NCBI GenBank assembly: GCA_002438345.1
Contig: DJUJ01000091.1
Span: 1-7,059, forward strand
Direction: 5' to 3'
Source: Paenibacillus sp. UBA6285
GTDB taxonomy: Bacteria > Bacillota > Bacilli > Paenibacillales > Paenibacillaceae
DNA length: 7,059 nucleotides
In this document: positions 1 to 6,790 of the stretch, in pieces
Position numbering within the stretch: position 1 is the stretch's first letter
Layout of the letters: each line of letters opens with the position of its first letter
Notes under the pieces: generated by a model
Seen by the model: the letters and a program-made list of their open reading frames with translations, nothing else
Database searches by the model: none
Told to the model about the DNA's origin: nothing
Made by a program: the position numbers and the translations under genes

Positions 1-246
1 GAACAACGCAACACCATCATGATGCTTGGTTGTAAGCACAGCATATTTCGCGCCTGACCTTTCAATGATATCTGCCCAGTGCTTCGCATCGAATTTGGAC
101 GCTGTAGAACTATCCAACTGCTTCATGTACTCCTCGCGCGACATTTTTCCGTTATAAAATGACCAGGATTCCGCTACACCTTGCACCGCATAAATCCCAT
201 AGTGAATGAAAATTCCTAGCTTTGCGTCCGTAAACCATTGTTGCAT
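1..246 (-). CDS. Alpha-L-fucosidase-like GH29 glycoside hydrolase, N-terminal part (cut by window edge)
   Basis: This is a partial gene: 82 codons are visible and the rest lies beyond the left edge. The protein begins almost directly at the catalytic barrel (MQQWFTDAKLGIFIHYG), and two GH29 hallmarks are visible: the early IHYG strand with His15, and TTKHHDG with His75-His76, which in this family helps bind the fucose ring. The ESW motif near residue 27 matches the neighbouring complete enzyme. There is no signal peptide, so it should act in the cytoplasm on imported sugar. The ATG at 246 is supported by GGGAGG at 255-260, 8 bases upstream. It lies 27 bp downstream of another GH29 gene on the same strand and is probably co-transcribed with it. 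The catalytic Asp and Glu are outside the window, so activity cannot be judged. GH29 assignment is confident; the exact substrate is unknown. Confidence 0.85.
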   Translation of the reverse strand, partial: MQQWFTDAKLGIFIHYGIYAVQGVAESWSFYNGKMSREEYMKQLDSSTASKFDAKHWADIIERSGAKYAVLTTKHHDGVALF

Positions 247-254
247 CTGCTCTT

Positions 255-260
255 CCTCCC
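255..260 (-). promoter_or_regulatory. Ribosome binding site of the partial GH29 gene
   Basis: GGGAGG on the minus strand lies 8 bases before the ATG at 246, in the 27-bp gap after the upstream GH29 stop codon. It fixes the start of a gene whose open frame is cut by the window edge. Confidence 0.75.
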
Positions 261-273
261 ATAGTTCAACTCG

Positions 274-1662
274 TTATTTTATGCGAAATACATGTGCAAT
301 TGGGGCAACTCCCGTAAGCTCGCTCTCTGGTAAATGAACGATCAATCCCGTTGTTGTTCGTTCGAATGTTAGATTTTCTTGTCCGCCAACAAGATCCATT
401 TGCGTTACAGCCTGCTCGAGTGGAATACAAATTACTTTGCTCACCGTTTCCTGCTCTTTCGGGTACAAATGAATGGCATAGGTGATATCGCCTTTTTTCG
501 TGAAATGTGTATTTCCAGCAGAGTATGGCGCGCATACGCGCGTTCCATAGATCGCCTCCCCATGAACGTTGAGCCAAGCGCCCATTCCTTTCATCCGATC
601 CATCGCTGATGGTGACAAGCGGCCATCTGGTTGTGGAGCGACATTAAGTGCCAGGTTACCGCCTTTGGCTACAACTTCAACGAGCAAATGGATTAATTGA
701 CGTGTCGTCTTGTAGTGATCCTCGTACCGATAAGAGAACGCTGTCCCCATCGTAATACAGCTCTCCCATGGAATATGCAGGGGATGCTCGGGCAACGTTT
801 GCTCAGGTGTAACGACATTCTCATACGGGCCGCCAACGGTACGGTCTGCACTTAGCAACCATGGCTGCTGCTGACGTGCCTTCTCCACCACTTCACCCAA
901 CCGAATATCCTGTGGATTATTCTTATTCTGTGGACATACCCACCCCGCATCCAACCAGAGCATTTCAATCCGACCATATTTCGTCATTAATTCCATGATC
1001 TGATCATGTGTGAACTGTACGAATTGCTCCCATAGCCATGGATAATCTTGTGTTGGATACGAAGGACCTCGATTCATGAACGTCCCCGTCTCCATACCTG
1101 GGGCCCAGTATGTTGGCGTGTGCCAATCGGCTTTGGAGAAGTAGGCAGAGATCCCAAGTCCCTTGGCCCGAAAAGCATCAAATACGTTCTTACAAATATC
1201 CGCGTACTTATGTGCATGGAAAGGACAATCCTTACCCGTGATGCGATAGTCCGTTGTCTGCGTGTCCCACATACAGAAGCCATCGTGATGCTTCGTTGTG
1301 AAATTTAAATATTTGAAGCCACCTTCTGCCGCAACCTCTGCCCACTTCTCAGGTTCGAAACGGAGCGGATTAAAGGTTTTATTCAGCCCGAAGTATTGCC
1401 GCTTCAATTCCGCCGAATCAACTCCCCAATCAATATCATCTCGTGACCAATCTCCATCCTTATCACTAAGCGCCCACGATTCAACAAGTCCAAGCTGCGA
1501 ATAAGGTCCCCAATGCATCATCAAGCCCAGCTTCTGATCCTTGAACCATTCCAGCTGATCTAATAGCTGCGAATCCTCCGGCTTAACGTACTCCTCCTCT
1601 GTGCTGTAATTGTGTACTCCTTCAACAACAATTTGCTCTTCTTCAACATTGATATCACTCAT
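274..1662 (-). CDS. Alpha-L-fucosidase (GH29 family), cytoplasmic
   Basis: This 462-residue protein is a full-length GH29 glycoside hydrolase, a retaining enzyme family that releases L-fucose from glycosides and oligosaccharides. GH29 motifs appear in order: MHWGPY (His50), TTKHHDGF (His125-His126), and MLWLDAGW, whose Asp238 matches the family's catalytic nucleophile. PWESC (Glu300) is a candidate acid/base position, less certain because that residue varies between GH29 subfamilies. A KGGNLALNVAPQPDG segment and MGAWLNVHGEAIYGTR close the barrel, followed by a short C-terminal beta domain of roughly 75 residues. There is no signal peptide, so it should work on imported substrate. I chose the ATG at 1662 because GGAGG sits 8 bases upstream; an in-frame ATG at 1677 would add five residues but has a poorer site. 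It is the first gene of a divergent operon facing the AraC-family regulator. Specificity (alpha-1,2, 1,3/4 or 1,6 linkages) cannot be read from the sequence. Confidence 0.92.
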   Translation of the reverse strand: MSDINVEEEQIVVEGVHNYSTEEEYVKPEDSQLLDQLEWFKDQKLGLMMHWGPYSQLGLVESWALSDKDGDWSRDDIDWGVDSAELKRQYFGLNKTFNPLRFEPEKWAEVAAEGGFKYLNFTTKHHDGFCMWDTQTTDYRITGKDCPFHAHKYADICKNVFDAFRAKGLGISAYFSKADWHTPTYWAPGMETGTFMNRGPSYPTQDYPWLWEQFVQFTHDQIMELMTKYGRIEMLWLDAGWVCPQNKNNPQDIRLGEVVEKARQQQPWLLSADRTVGGPYENVVTPEQTLPEHPLHIPWESCITMGTAFSYRYEDHYKTTRQLIHLLVEVVAKGGNLALNVAPQPDGRLSPSAMDRMKGMGAWLNVHGEAIYGTRVCAPYSAGNTHFTKKGDITYAIHLYPKEQETVSKVICIPLEQAVTQMDLVGGQENLTFERTTTGLIVHLPESELTGVAPIAHVFRIK

Positions 1663-1670
1663 TTGCACGA

Positions 1671-1676
1671 CCTCCA
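1671..1676 (-). promoter_or_regulatory. Ribosome binding site that decides the GH29 start
   Basis: TGGAGG on the minus strand lies 8 bases before the ATG at 1662. It overlaps the alternative upstream ATG (1677), which argues that 1662 is the real start. Confidence 0.7.
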
Positions 1677-1696
1677 TGCAGCCTTCTGTGGCTGCA
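1677..1696. repeat. Perfect inverted repeat in the GH29 leader (7-bp arms, 6-base spacer)
   Basis: TGCAGCC at 1677-1683 and GGCTGCA at 1690-1696 are exact inverse complements around a 6-base spacer. The dyad ends just upstream of the GH29 ribosome binding site (1671-1676). It could be a repressor or activator operator, or an mRNA hairpin affecting translation or stability. There is no T tract on either side, so it is not an intrinsic terminator. The arms are GC-rich in an AT-rich intergenic region, which makes chance less likely, but the function is not shown. Confidence 0.5.
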
Positions 1697-1735
1697 ATTC
1701 TATTGATTTAGTATGATATAATTCCAAAAAAACAT

Positions 1736-1764
1736 TTGACATAAAAATAAATATCCGCTATAAA
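1736..1764 (+). promoter_or_regulatory. Sigma-A-type promoter for the AraC-family regulator gene
   Basis: TTGACA at 1736-1741 and TATAAA at 1759-1764 are separated by 17 bp, close to the ideal vegetative promoter. Transcription would start near 1771, leaving a leader of about 105 bases before the TTG start at 1876. The position and direction fit the regulator gene. On the opposite strand, towards the GH29 genes, I found no comparably good -35/-10 pair. Confidence 0.75.
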
Positions 1765-1807
1765 CATCCTATTATGGAATATAAATAAGCATTCAAGCTC
1801 CGATCTG

Positions 1808-1833
1808 TATCAAGCTATATTCATAGCTTGATA
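1808..1833. repeat. Long perfect inverted repeat upstream of the regulator gene (11-bp arms, 4-base loop)
   Basis: TATCAAGCTAT at 1808-1818 and ATAGCTTGATA at 1823-1833 are exact inverse complements separated by ATTC. The dyad lies in the presumed transcribed leader, about 37 bases downstream of the predicted start and 29 bases before the GGGGG ribosome binding site. No T tract follows on either strand, so it is not a standard terminator. A third copy of the core, TCAAGCT, occurs at 1793-1799, in direct orientation 17 bp before the copy at 1810-1816. This favours a protein-binding operator, possibly for the regulator itself, over a purely structural RNA hairpin, though both remain possible. 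Confidence 0.6.
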
Positions 1834-1860
1834 GTAACATCTCCATGTATATGCCATAAA

Positions 1861-1868
1861 AAGGGGGA
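1861..1868 (+). promoter_or_regulatory. Ribosome binding site that decides the TTG start of the regulator
   Basis: AAGGGGGA places its G run (1863-1867) 8 bases before the TTG at 1876. The open frame extends 16 codons further upstream to another TTG at 1828, but that codon lies inside the right arm of the inverted repeat and has no visible ribosome binding site. Confidence 0.7.
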
Positions 1869-1875
1869 AAACACT

Positions 1876-4140
1876 TTGAACTACAACTATTTCAAATCGA
1901 AATTGTTTCTGAAATTCACCGGTTCGTATCTACTTATCCTTCTTATTCCACTCATTTTTGTAATCGTTTTCATATACCGAAATGCTACCGACAATTTACA
2001 AAAGGAGATTGAAAACGCTCACTTTAATCAGCTCACCCAAATTAAAACGGTGGTGGATGGACGCATGAATGATTTAAGAGATATGGCGTCACGGATGTCA
2101 TACGACAATCGTCTCGCTCATTATCGCATACTGGATCCTTATGAGAGCCGTGACGCGATAGCGGCACTAGATAGCTACAAATCTTCCAATTCCATTGTGG
2201 AGGATATATTTCTGTACTATCATCATGACCCTAATATTTATTCCAACCATGGCATGTATAGCCTGGATGTATTTCGTAGCTCCTACCAGTTTGGAAGCTG
2301 GAAGAATGATGAACTTGTGACTGCTTTAAACACGTCCAAATTCCCATCCATTCGACTTACGAACATGCTAAATCAAAATTCACCACTCGAGCAATCTGTA
2401 TTAACCTATATCCTGCCGATCATTCCCAACACCTCTGATCCATATGCTTCGGTCATGTACCTCATTAAAGAGAAAGAGTTGGCATACCTGATCGATTCTG
2501 TCCTCGGTAACTATCGAGGATTAACGTATATTTTTGATAATCATGGACGTGTTTTATCCTATAGTGGCCATGGAGATACAGCTAGCCAACAGGATATCCA
2601 ACGGTTATCAGAGCTTCCGCCCGGCATACATAATCTATCGATAAACAACGAAGATCATTCGGTTATTTCCGTCACATCGGATGTCAATGGCTGGTCATAT
2701 GTGACTTTAATGGCGAGTAATCAATTTTTCAGCAGCGTGCTTAATGTTCGGAGCTTCATCATTATTTTATTCATTGTGATCGCCATTGTAGGAACGGCCA
2801 TCGCTCTATTATTCGCTCGGATGCAGTATCTTCCGATTGCAGAGCTGGTTCGCTTCACGAACAAAAAAACAGATACACCGGCCTCCGGAAATGAGCTCGA
2901 GTATATACGAACGACATTGCAGCAGTATAGCTCCAAGATTGATCTACAAGAACCCTATGCACGCAACCATGTTCTCTCCATGCTATTAAAGCACGGGTAT
3001 GCACAAATGATGACACCTGAAATATTCGGTACCTTTCATCTGCACTTTGACCAAAGTCATCATTTTGTCATGATGATGGGCTGGGATGACTTAGAACAGC
3101 AACAACACCTGCAGTCGAGACAAGAAGCATATCGCAAGCTTGCGCACATCGAATTCACATCGCTTACTGCACAAGTATACGGTGTAGAACTCCCACAGTT
3201 AGATCAGCTCGCACTCATTGTAAGCATGCAGCTCGCCGATGATGAAGCACATACTACACAGATCGTTCACATCGTGGATGCGATCCGTGACTATACGCTT
3301 GGCATGATTGATATCCACCCGATGATCGGTGTAGGTAAATGCTACGAGAGCCCTCAGCAGCTCAATCTATCCTTTATCGAGGCTTGCTCCGCCTTTGAAT
3401 TGCGTAAATCGACCGAGCATGGAACCACCGTGTATTTTGAAAAGCTATCCAGTGCCCATGACCAAACGGTGTTACTTCCCAATAGCGAACAATTGAAGTT
3501 TGCACAAAGCTTGAAGCAGGGCAACTACGAAGTCGCTGAACAGATTATTCACACGACCATTCAAGACCTTGAAGATAAACAACGATCTACCTTGCTGATG
3601 CGATGCGTATTATTCGACCTGCTGAATACCATGCTCAAAGCTGCCGCTGATCTACATATGGATAACATGATGCAACATGCTCCACCCCATTTCATGAATG
3701 GTCCCGTAAACCTTATAGAGCAAAATTTCTGTCGATTAGCCGCACAGATTTGTACTCAGGTGGAGCAGACGCATAACGAAGAAGAACATTCACTCATGGA
3801 TCATATTGTTGCATTTATAGACCAGCACTATATAGATCATGCACTTAGCCTTGATTCTGTTTCGGTTGAGTTTACGATTTCACCTTCCCATCTCAGTCGT
3901 TCATTCAAGGATAAGGTCGGCATCAACTTCGTCCAATATATTTGGCAGAAACGATTAGACAAGGTCAAGGAGCAGCTCGTAATAACAAGTGATCCGTTAA
4001 AAGATATTATCCAACGCGTCGGTTACCTCGACACACCGAACTTTATTCGAAAATTCAAAAAGGAAACCGGTTATACCCCGGGCCAGTATCGACAGATGAA
4101 TAGCACTCATCAAAGTAACAAGCCTAATGATCCCGTATAA
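1876..4140 (+). CDS. Membrane-anchored AraC-family transcriptional regulator with extracellular sensor region
   Basis: This 754-residue one-component regulator probably senses something outside the cell and binds DNA inside it. A first membrane helix spans about residues 14-34, followed by an extracellular region of roughly 255 residues, of the size and position of a Cache-type sensor in related Paenibacillus proteins. A second helix covers about 294-316. The cytoplasmic part carries a middle domain of about 300 residues; its GVGKCYESPQQLNLSFIEA segment resembles the degenerate GGDEF-like region of YesN/CdaR-type regulators. The C-terminal AraC DNA-binding domain (about 640-741) has two helix-turn-helix units: LSLDSVSVEFTISPSHLSRS near 657-676, and IIQRVGYLDTPNFIRKF near 711-727 followed by the family signature ending in GYTPGQYR. 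The TTG start is chosen for its ribosome binding site and because the membrane helix then follows a short basic N-terminus. It diverges from the GH29 genes and converges with the transporter genes, so both are plausible targets. The ligand is unknown. Confidence 0.9.
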   Translation: MNYNYFKSKLFLKFTGSYLLILLIPLIFVIVFIYRNATDNLQKEIENAHFNQLTQIKTVVDGRMNDLRDMASRMSYDNRLAHYRILDPYESRDAIAALDSYKSSNSIVEDIFLYYHHDPNIYSNHGMYSLDVFRSSYQFGSWKNDELVTALNTSKFPSIRLTNMLNQNSPLEQSVLTYILPIIPNTSDPYASVMYLIKEKELAYLIDSVLGNYRGLTYIFDNHGRVLSYSGHGDTASQQDIQRLSELPPGIHNLSINNEDHSVISVTSDVNGWSYVTLMASNQFFSSVLNVRSFIIILFIVIAIVGTAIALLFARMQYLPIAELVRFTNKKTDTPASGNELEYIRTTLQQYSSKIDLQEPYARNHVLSMLLKHGYAQMMTPEIFGTFHLHFDQSHHFVMMMGWDDLEQQQHLQSRQEAYRKLAHIEFTSLTAQVYGVELPQLDQLALIVSMQLADDEAHTTQIVHIVDAIRDYTLGMIDIHPMIGVGKCYESPQQLNLSFIEACSAFELRKSTEHGTTVYFEKLSSAHDQTVLLPNSEQLKFAQSLKQGNYEVAEQIIHTTIQDLEDKQRSTLLMRCVLFDLLNTMLKAAADLHMDNMMQHAPPHFMNGPVNLIEQNFCRLAAQICTQVEQTHNEEEHSLMDHIVAFIDQHYIDHALSLDSVSVEFTISPSHLSRSFKDKVGINFVQYIWQKRLDKVKEQLVITSDPLKDIIQRVGYLDTPNFIRKFKKETGYTPGQYRQMNSTHQSNKPNDPV

Positions 4141-4164
4141 TCCTTGCTTTCTAGTGGTCATCAT

Positions 4165-4202
4165 AACTTCCCGATCATGCCTAGCATGACCGGGAAGTTT
4201 TT
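4165..4202 (+). terminator. Intrinsic terminator of the regulator gene
   Basis: AACTTCCCG (4165-4173) pairs with CGGGAAGTT (4191-4199). After one mismatch the stem continues with six more pairs (4175-4180 with 4184-4189), closing on a three-base CTA loop. A T run at 4198-4202 follows on the plus strand, so it ends the regulator transcript 24 bp after its stop. On the minus strand the same stem is followed by TTATGATG rather than a T tract, so it should terminate the converging transporter operon less well. Confidence 0.85.
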
Positions 4203-4216
4203 CAATATGGAATAAC

Positions 4217-5830
4217 TTACTTGGAAGCAGCCCAAGTATCGTATGCTTGTTGGTACGTCGATACGAGCTTCTCATACCCCATTTTTTTCATTTGAGCGAT
4301 ATATTTGTCCCAATTGGATAATGGCTCTGCGCCTGTAACAAATTTCGCTTCCATTTCCTTCACGTATTTATCCAAATCGGAACGGAGTGTTTTGATTTCC
4401 GTCTGTTGGTCTACCGTCAGGAATACCGATGGGAAGGGAGCCTTTGCAATAGGTGTAAGCTTGGTAGCTGTTTCTTTGTCAATCCAGTCATCAAAGCTAG
4501 TACGAAGTCCTAGCACATAGCTGTTCTCGTATGCGCCTGGTGTATTAATACCATAGTTTGGCGTGATGGTACCGCGGTATTCTTCACGATCCTTGCCATC
4601 TGGAACAGGCAGCCATTCTTTTTCACCCGTTGCTTTATCCTTGTATTTGAACATCGTTCCTTCAGGTCCATACGTCCAGAAGGAATACCCTTCTTCGCTA
4701 AATTGGTAATCAATCCAACGCATACTTGCCTCAGGATTCGGATTCGTATTTGAAATCGCGAAACCGCCGATTGTATTAATACCAGGATGCTTGCCATATA
4801 CAGGTGTTCCAGCAATATCACTAGATACAGGCTGCATCATCGGGTTATCTTCACTCGGTTCACCACCAAGCGTGAAGTATGGGAAATAATCGGAGAATAA
4901 GGCCACTTGATTATTTTTACCTTTCGCTACCTTCTGATCATTGGTTTGTGAGAATGTCTCATGATCCAGTAACTTCTCGTTCCACAAGCGATTCAAGAAA
5001 GTTAAGTATTCTTTGTAGCCTGGTTCAGCTTGTGGAAAGTGTACTTTATTATCCTTATCTGTGTAGATATCCTCATTGTACATGCCCCAAAATCCGAAGA
5101 AGAACATCCGTAAATCATCTAATTTCACAGAGGCTAGAGGGATCTCATCATCTTTACCGTTACCGTTCGCATCTTCCTCTTTTACCTTCTTCAAATAGGT
5201 GTATAGCTCTTCTGTTGTCTGTGGCAATTTGTTCTCCATACCGAATTTCTTCAAGAACTTGCCGTTATACCACATCGGTCCACGGTACCATACTGCAGAT
5301 GGTTGAATATTACGTAATGCATAGATATGTCCATCCGGTGTTGTCATTGATTTGCGAATATCCGGATTAGCATCAAGAATTTTTTTCAAATTTGGTGCAT
5401 AGCCCTCATCAATGTATTTTTCTAAAGGTAGCAACAATCCTTGACTTCCGTAAGTAACTTGATCCGATCCTTTTAGATCCGCCGCATAGAAAATATCGGG
5501 AAGCGTACCGCTTGCAAATACTAAATTCTTTTTCGTCTCAAAGCTGTCTTGTGGGGCGTTTTGAAGCTTTAACTTGATATTCGTCATCTTCTCGTATTCC
5601 TGAATAACAGGCATCTTGTTCCAATCCTGACGTCCTATATCCGGTGCCATAATGGATAGCTCAATCGGTTTATCCACGATAGGAAAGCCCGTCTTATGAA
5701 CCTCTGTGGCTGTGTCTGAGCCTTCTGTGCTTGCTGTCCCCTTATCGCTACTTGATCCACATGCAGTAAGAATAGACATTGACATGGAAAGAACTAACAA
5801 CATGAGTCCAGCTTTACGATAAATCGTCAT
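4217..5830 (-). CDS. Extracellular solute-binding lipoprotein of a carbohydrate ABC transporter (LplA-like)
   Basis: This 537-residue protein is the substrate-capturing component of a CUT1-type sugar importer, held on the outer face of the membrane. The N-terminus is a typical lipoprotein signal: basic YRK, a hydrophobic run at about 9-21, then the lipobox LTAC with Cys24 as the lipidated residue. A polar Ser/Gly/Thr linker leads to the binding domain. The segment DANGNGKDDEIP (220-231), like a calcium loop, is common in the long binding proteins of Paenibacillus and Bacillus LplA relatives, and a length over 500 residues fits that group rather than the usual size of about 420. The ATG at 5830 follows GGGGAGG by 7 bases. 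It is the third and last visible gene of the transporter operon, 35 bp after the permease gene. The sugar is not evident from the sequence; a fucosylated compound is inferred from the nearby GH29 genes. Confidence 0.92.
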   Translation of the reverse strand: MTIYRKAGLMLLVLSMSMSILTACGSSSDKGTASTEGSDTATEVHKTGFPIVDKPIELSIMAPDIGRQDWNKMPVIQEYEKMTNIKLKLQNAPQDSFETKKNLVFASGTLPDIFYAADLKGSDQVTYGSQGLLLPLEKYIDEGYAPNLKKILDANPDIRKSMTTPDGHIYALRNIQPSAVWYRGPMWYNGKFLKKFGMENKLPQTTEELYTYLKKVKEEDANGNGKDDEIPLASVKLDDLRMFFFGFWGMYNEDIYTDKDNKVHFPQAEPGYKEYLTFLNRLWNEKLLDHETFSQTNDQKVAKGKNNQVALFSDYFPYFTLGGEPSEDNPMMQPVSSDIAGTPVYGKHPGINTIGGFAISNTNPNPEASMRWIDYQFSEEGYSFWTYGPEGTMFKYKDKATGEKEWLPVPDGKDREEYRGTITPNYGINTPGAYENSYVLGLRTSFDDWIDKETATKLTPIAKAPFPSVFLTVDQQTEIKTLRSDLDKYVKEMEAKFVTGAEPLSNWDKYIAQMKKMGYEKLVSTYQQAYDTWAASK

Positions 5831-5837
5831 ACAAAAA

Positions 5838-5844
5838 CCTCCCC
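5838..5844 (-). promoter_or_regulatory. Ribosome binding site of the solute-binding protein gene
   Basis: GGGGAGG on the minus strand ends 7 bases before the ATG at 5830, within the 35-bp gap after the permease stop. It is a strong site, consistent with the high amounts needed of a binding protein. Confidence 0.7.
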
Positions 5845-5865
5845 TTTGTTATTTGTATCTTAAGA

Positions 5866-6774
5866 TCAACCCTTAACAGAGCCAATCATGACACCTTGCA
5901 CGAAATAACGTTGTAAGAATGGATAGACAACAATAATCGGAAGCGTAGATACGATAATGACCCCATACTTGACAAGTGAAGCAATTTCTGCCTTGTTGTT
6001 CTGGGCTGCAGCAGCTGTTGCATCGATAATGCCACCTACTTGAGATTGCATTTCCTGAAGCACGAGAATCTGACGAAGCACAAGCTGCAATGGATACTTC
6101 GCATCATCATTCAAGTAGATCATGGCGCCGAAATAGCTGTTCCAATGCCCTACCCCGTAGAATAAGGCCATAACTGCGATAATTGGCATCGATAACGGGA
6201 GAACAATCCGCAGGAATAAGCGAATATTCGTCGCACCATCGATTTGAGCCGCATCTTGAAGCTCAGCTGGAATGGAGTTCGCGAAGAAGGTACGAGAGAC
6301 AATAATATTCCAGATTGACGCTGCGCCAGGAAGTACTAGTGCCCACATCGTGTTGACCATGCCTAGCCCTTTTACCAACATGTATGTAGGGACGAGACCC
6401 CCTCCAATGAACATCGTTACCATGAACATCCCCATGAAAAACCCACGGCCTACAAAGTCCTTACGACTGAGTGCATATGCCGCTGGCATCGTAACGACCA
6501 AGTTAATCGTTGTGCCTAGCAATGTATACAAAATCGTATTTCCATACCCCGTCCAAATCTTCGAGTTCTGAAATACAATTTCATACCCCTTAAAGGTAAT
6601 ACCTTTTGGAAGAAGCCACATTTCACCGGAAGCAACCATCTTCGGATCACTGATGGATGCGCTAATAATATATAAGATGGGATATGCGACTAACAACAAT
6701 GCAATTGTCACATACGTATAGGTGCAAATTAGAAATATTCGATCTCGCTTAGATAGCTTTATACCTGATACCAT
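5866..6774 (-). CDS. Carbohydrate ABC transporter permease (LplC/YtcP-like)
   Basis: This 302-residue integral membrane protein forms half of the channel of a CUT1-type sugar importer. About six membrane helices can be placed near residues 13-40, 78-103, 111-135, 142-163, 195-220 and 268-288. The cytoplasmic EAA loop that docks to the ATPase is intact (E171, A175-A176, D179-G180, ending in LP at 192-193). The C-terminus QRYFVQGVMIGSVKG is characteristic of this permease type. The start at 6774 is chosen because AAGGAGG lies 9 bases upstream; a longer reading from 6825 would add 17 Arg-rich residues and overlap the previous gene. The gene begins 16 bp after the first permease stop and ends 35 bp before the binding protein gene, so all three are almost certainly co-transcribed. 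The ATPase partner is not in the window. Confidence 0.93.
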   Translation of the reverse strand: MVSGIKLSKRDRIFLICTYTYVTIALLLVAYPILYIISASISDPKMVASGEMWLLPKGITFKGYEIVFQNSKIWTGYGNTILYTLLGTTINLVVTMPAAYALSRKDFVGRGFFMGMFMVTMFIGGGLVPTYMLVKGLGMVNTMWALVLPGAASIWNIIVSRTFFANSIPAELQDAAQIDGATNIRLFLRIVLPLSMPIIAVMALFYGVGHWNSYFGAMIYLNDDAKYPLQLVLRQILVLQEMQSQVGGIIDATAAAAQNNKAEIASLVKYGVIIVSTLPIIVVYPFLQRYFVQGVMIGSVKG

Positions 6775-6783
6775 AAATTCCAA

Positions 6784-6790
6784 CCTCCTT
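6784..6790 (-). promoter_or_regulatory. Ribosome binding site that decides the permease start
   Basis: AAGGAGG on the minus strand lies 9 bases before the ATG at 6774 and directly follows the stop codon of the upstream permease (6791-6793). It supports 6774 over the upstream in-frame ATG at 6825. Confidence 0.8.

Noticed and set aside
524..549. Hairpin-like sequence TATGG-CGCGC-ATAC-GCGCG-TT-CCATA
   Set aside because: It lies inside the GH29 coding region, encodes conserved family residues (YGTR and following), has a bulge and no T tract, so it is best explained by codon content.
1844..1859. Tiny open frame (ATG TAT ATG CCA TAA) just before the regulator ribosome binding site
   Set aside because: Four codons with no ribosome binding site; there is no evidence that it is a leader peptide.
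1828..1875. Upstream TTG extension of the regulator by 16 residues
   Set aside because: The upstream TTG sits in the inverted repeat without a Shine-Dalgarno sequence, while the TTG at 1876 has a good one and gives a typical short basic N-terminus before the membrane helix.
3136..3145. Palindrome GCAAGCTTGC containing a CAAGCT-like half-site
   Set aside because: It is inside the regulator coding sequence and shares only the short core with the intergenic dyad; chance is the simpler explanation.
4879..5370. 163-codon open frame on the plus strand
   Set aside because: It lies entirely antisense to the binding protein gene, shows no family resemblance or low-complexity-free domain, and has no convincing ribosome binding site.
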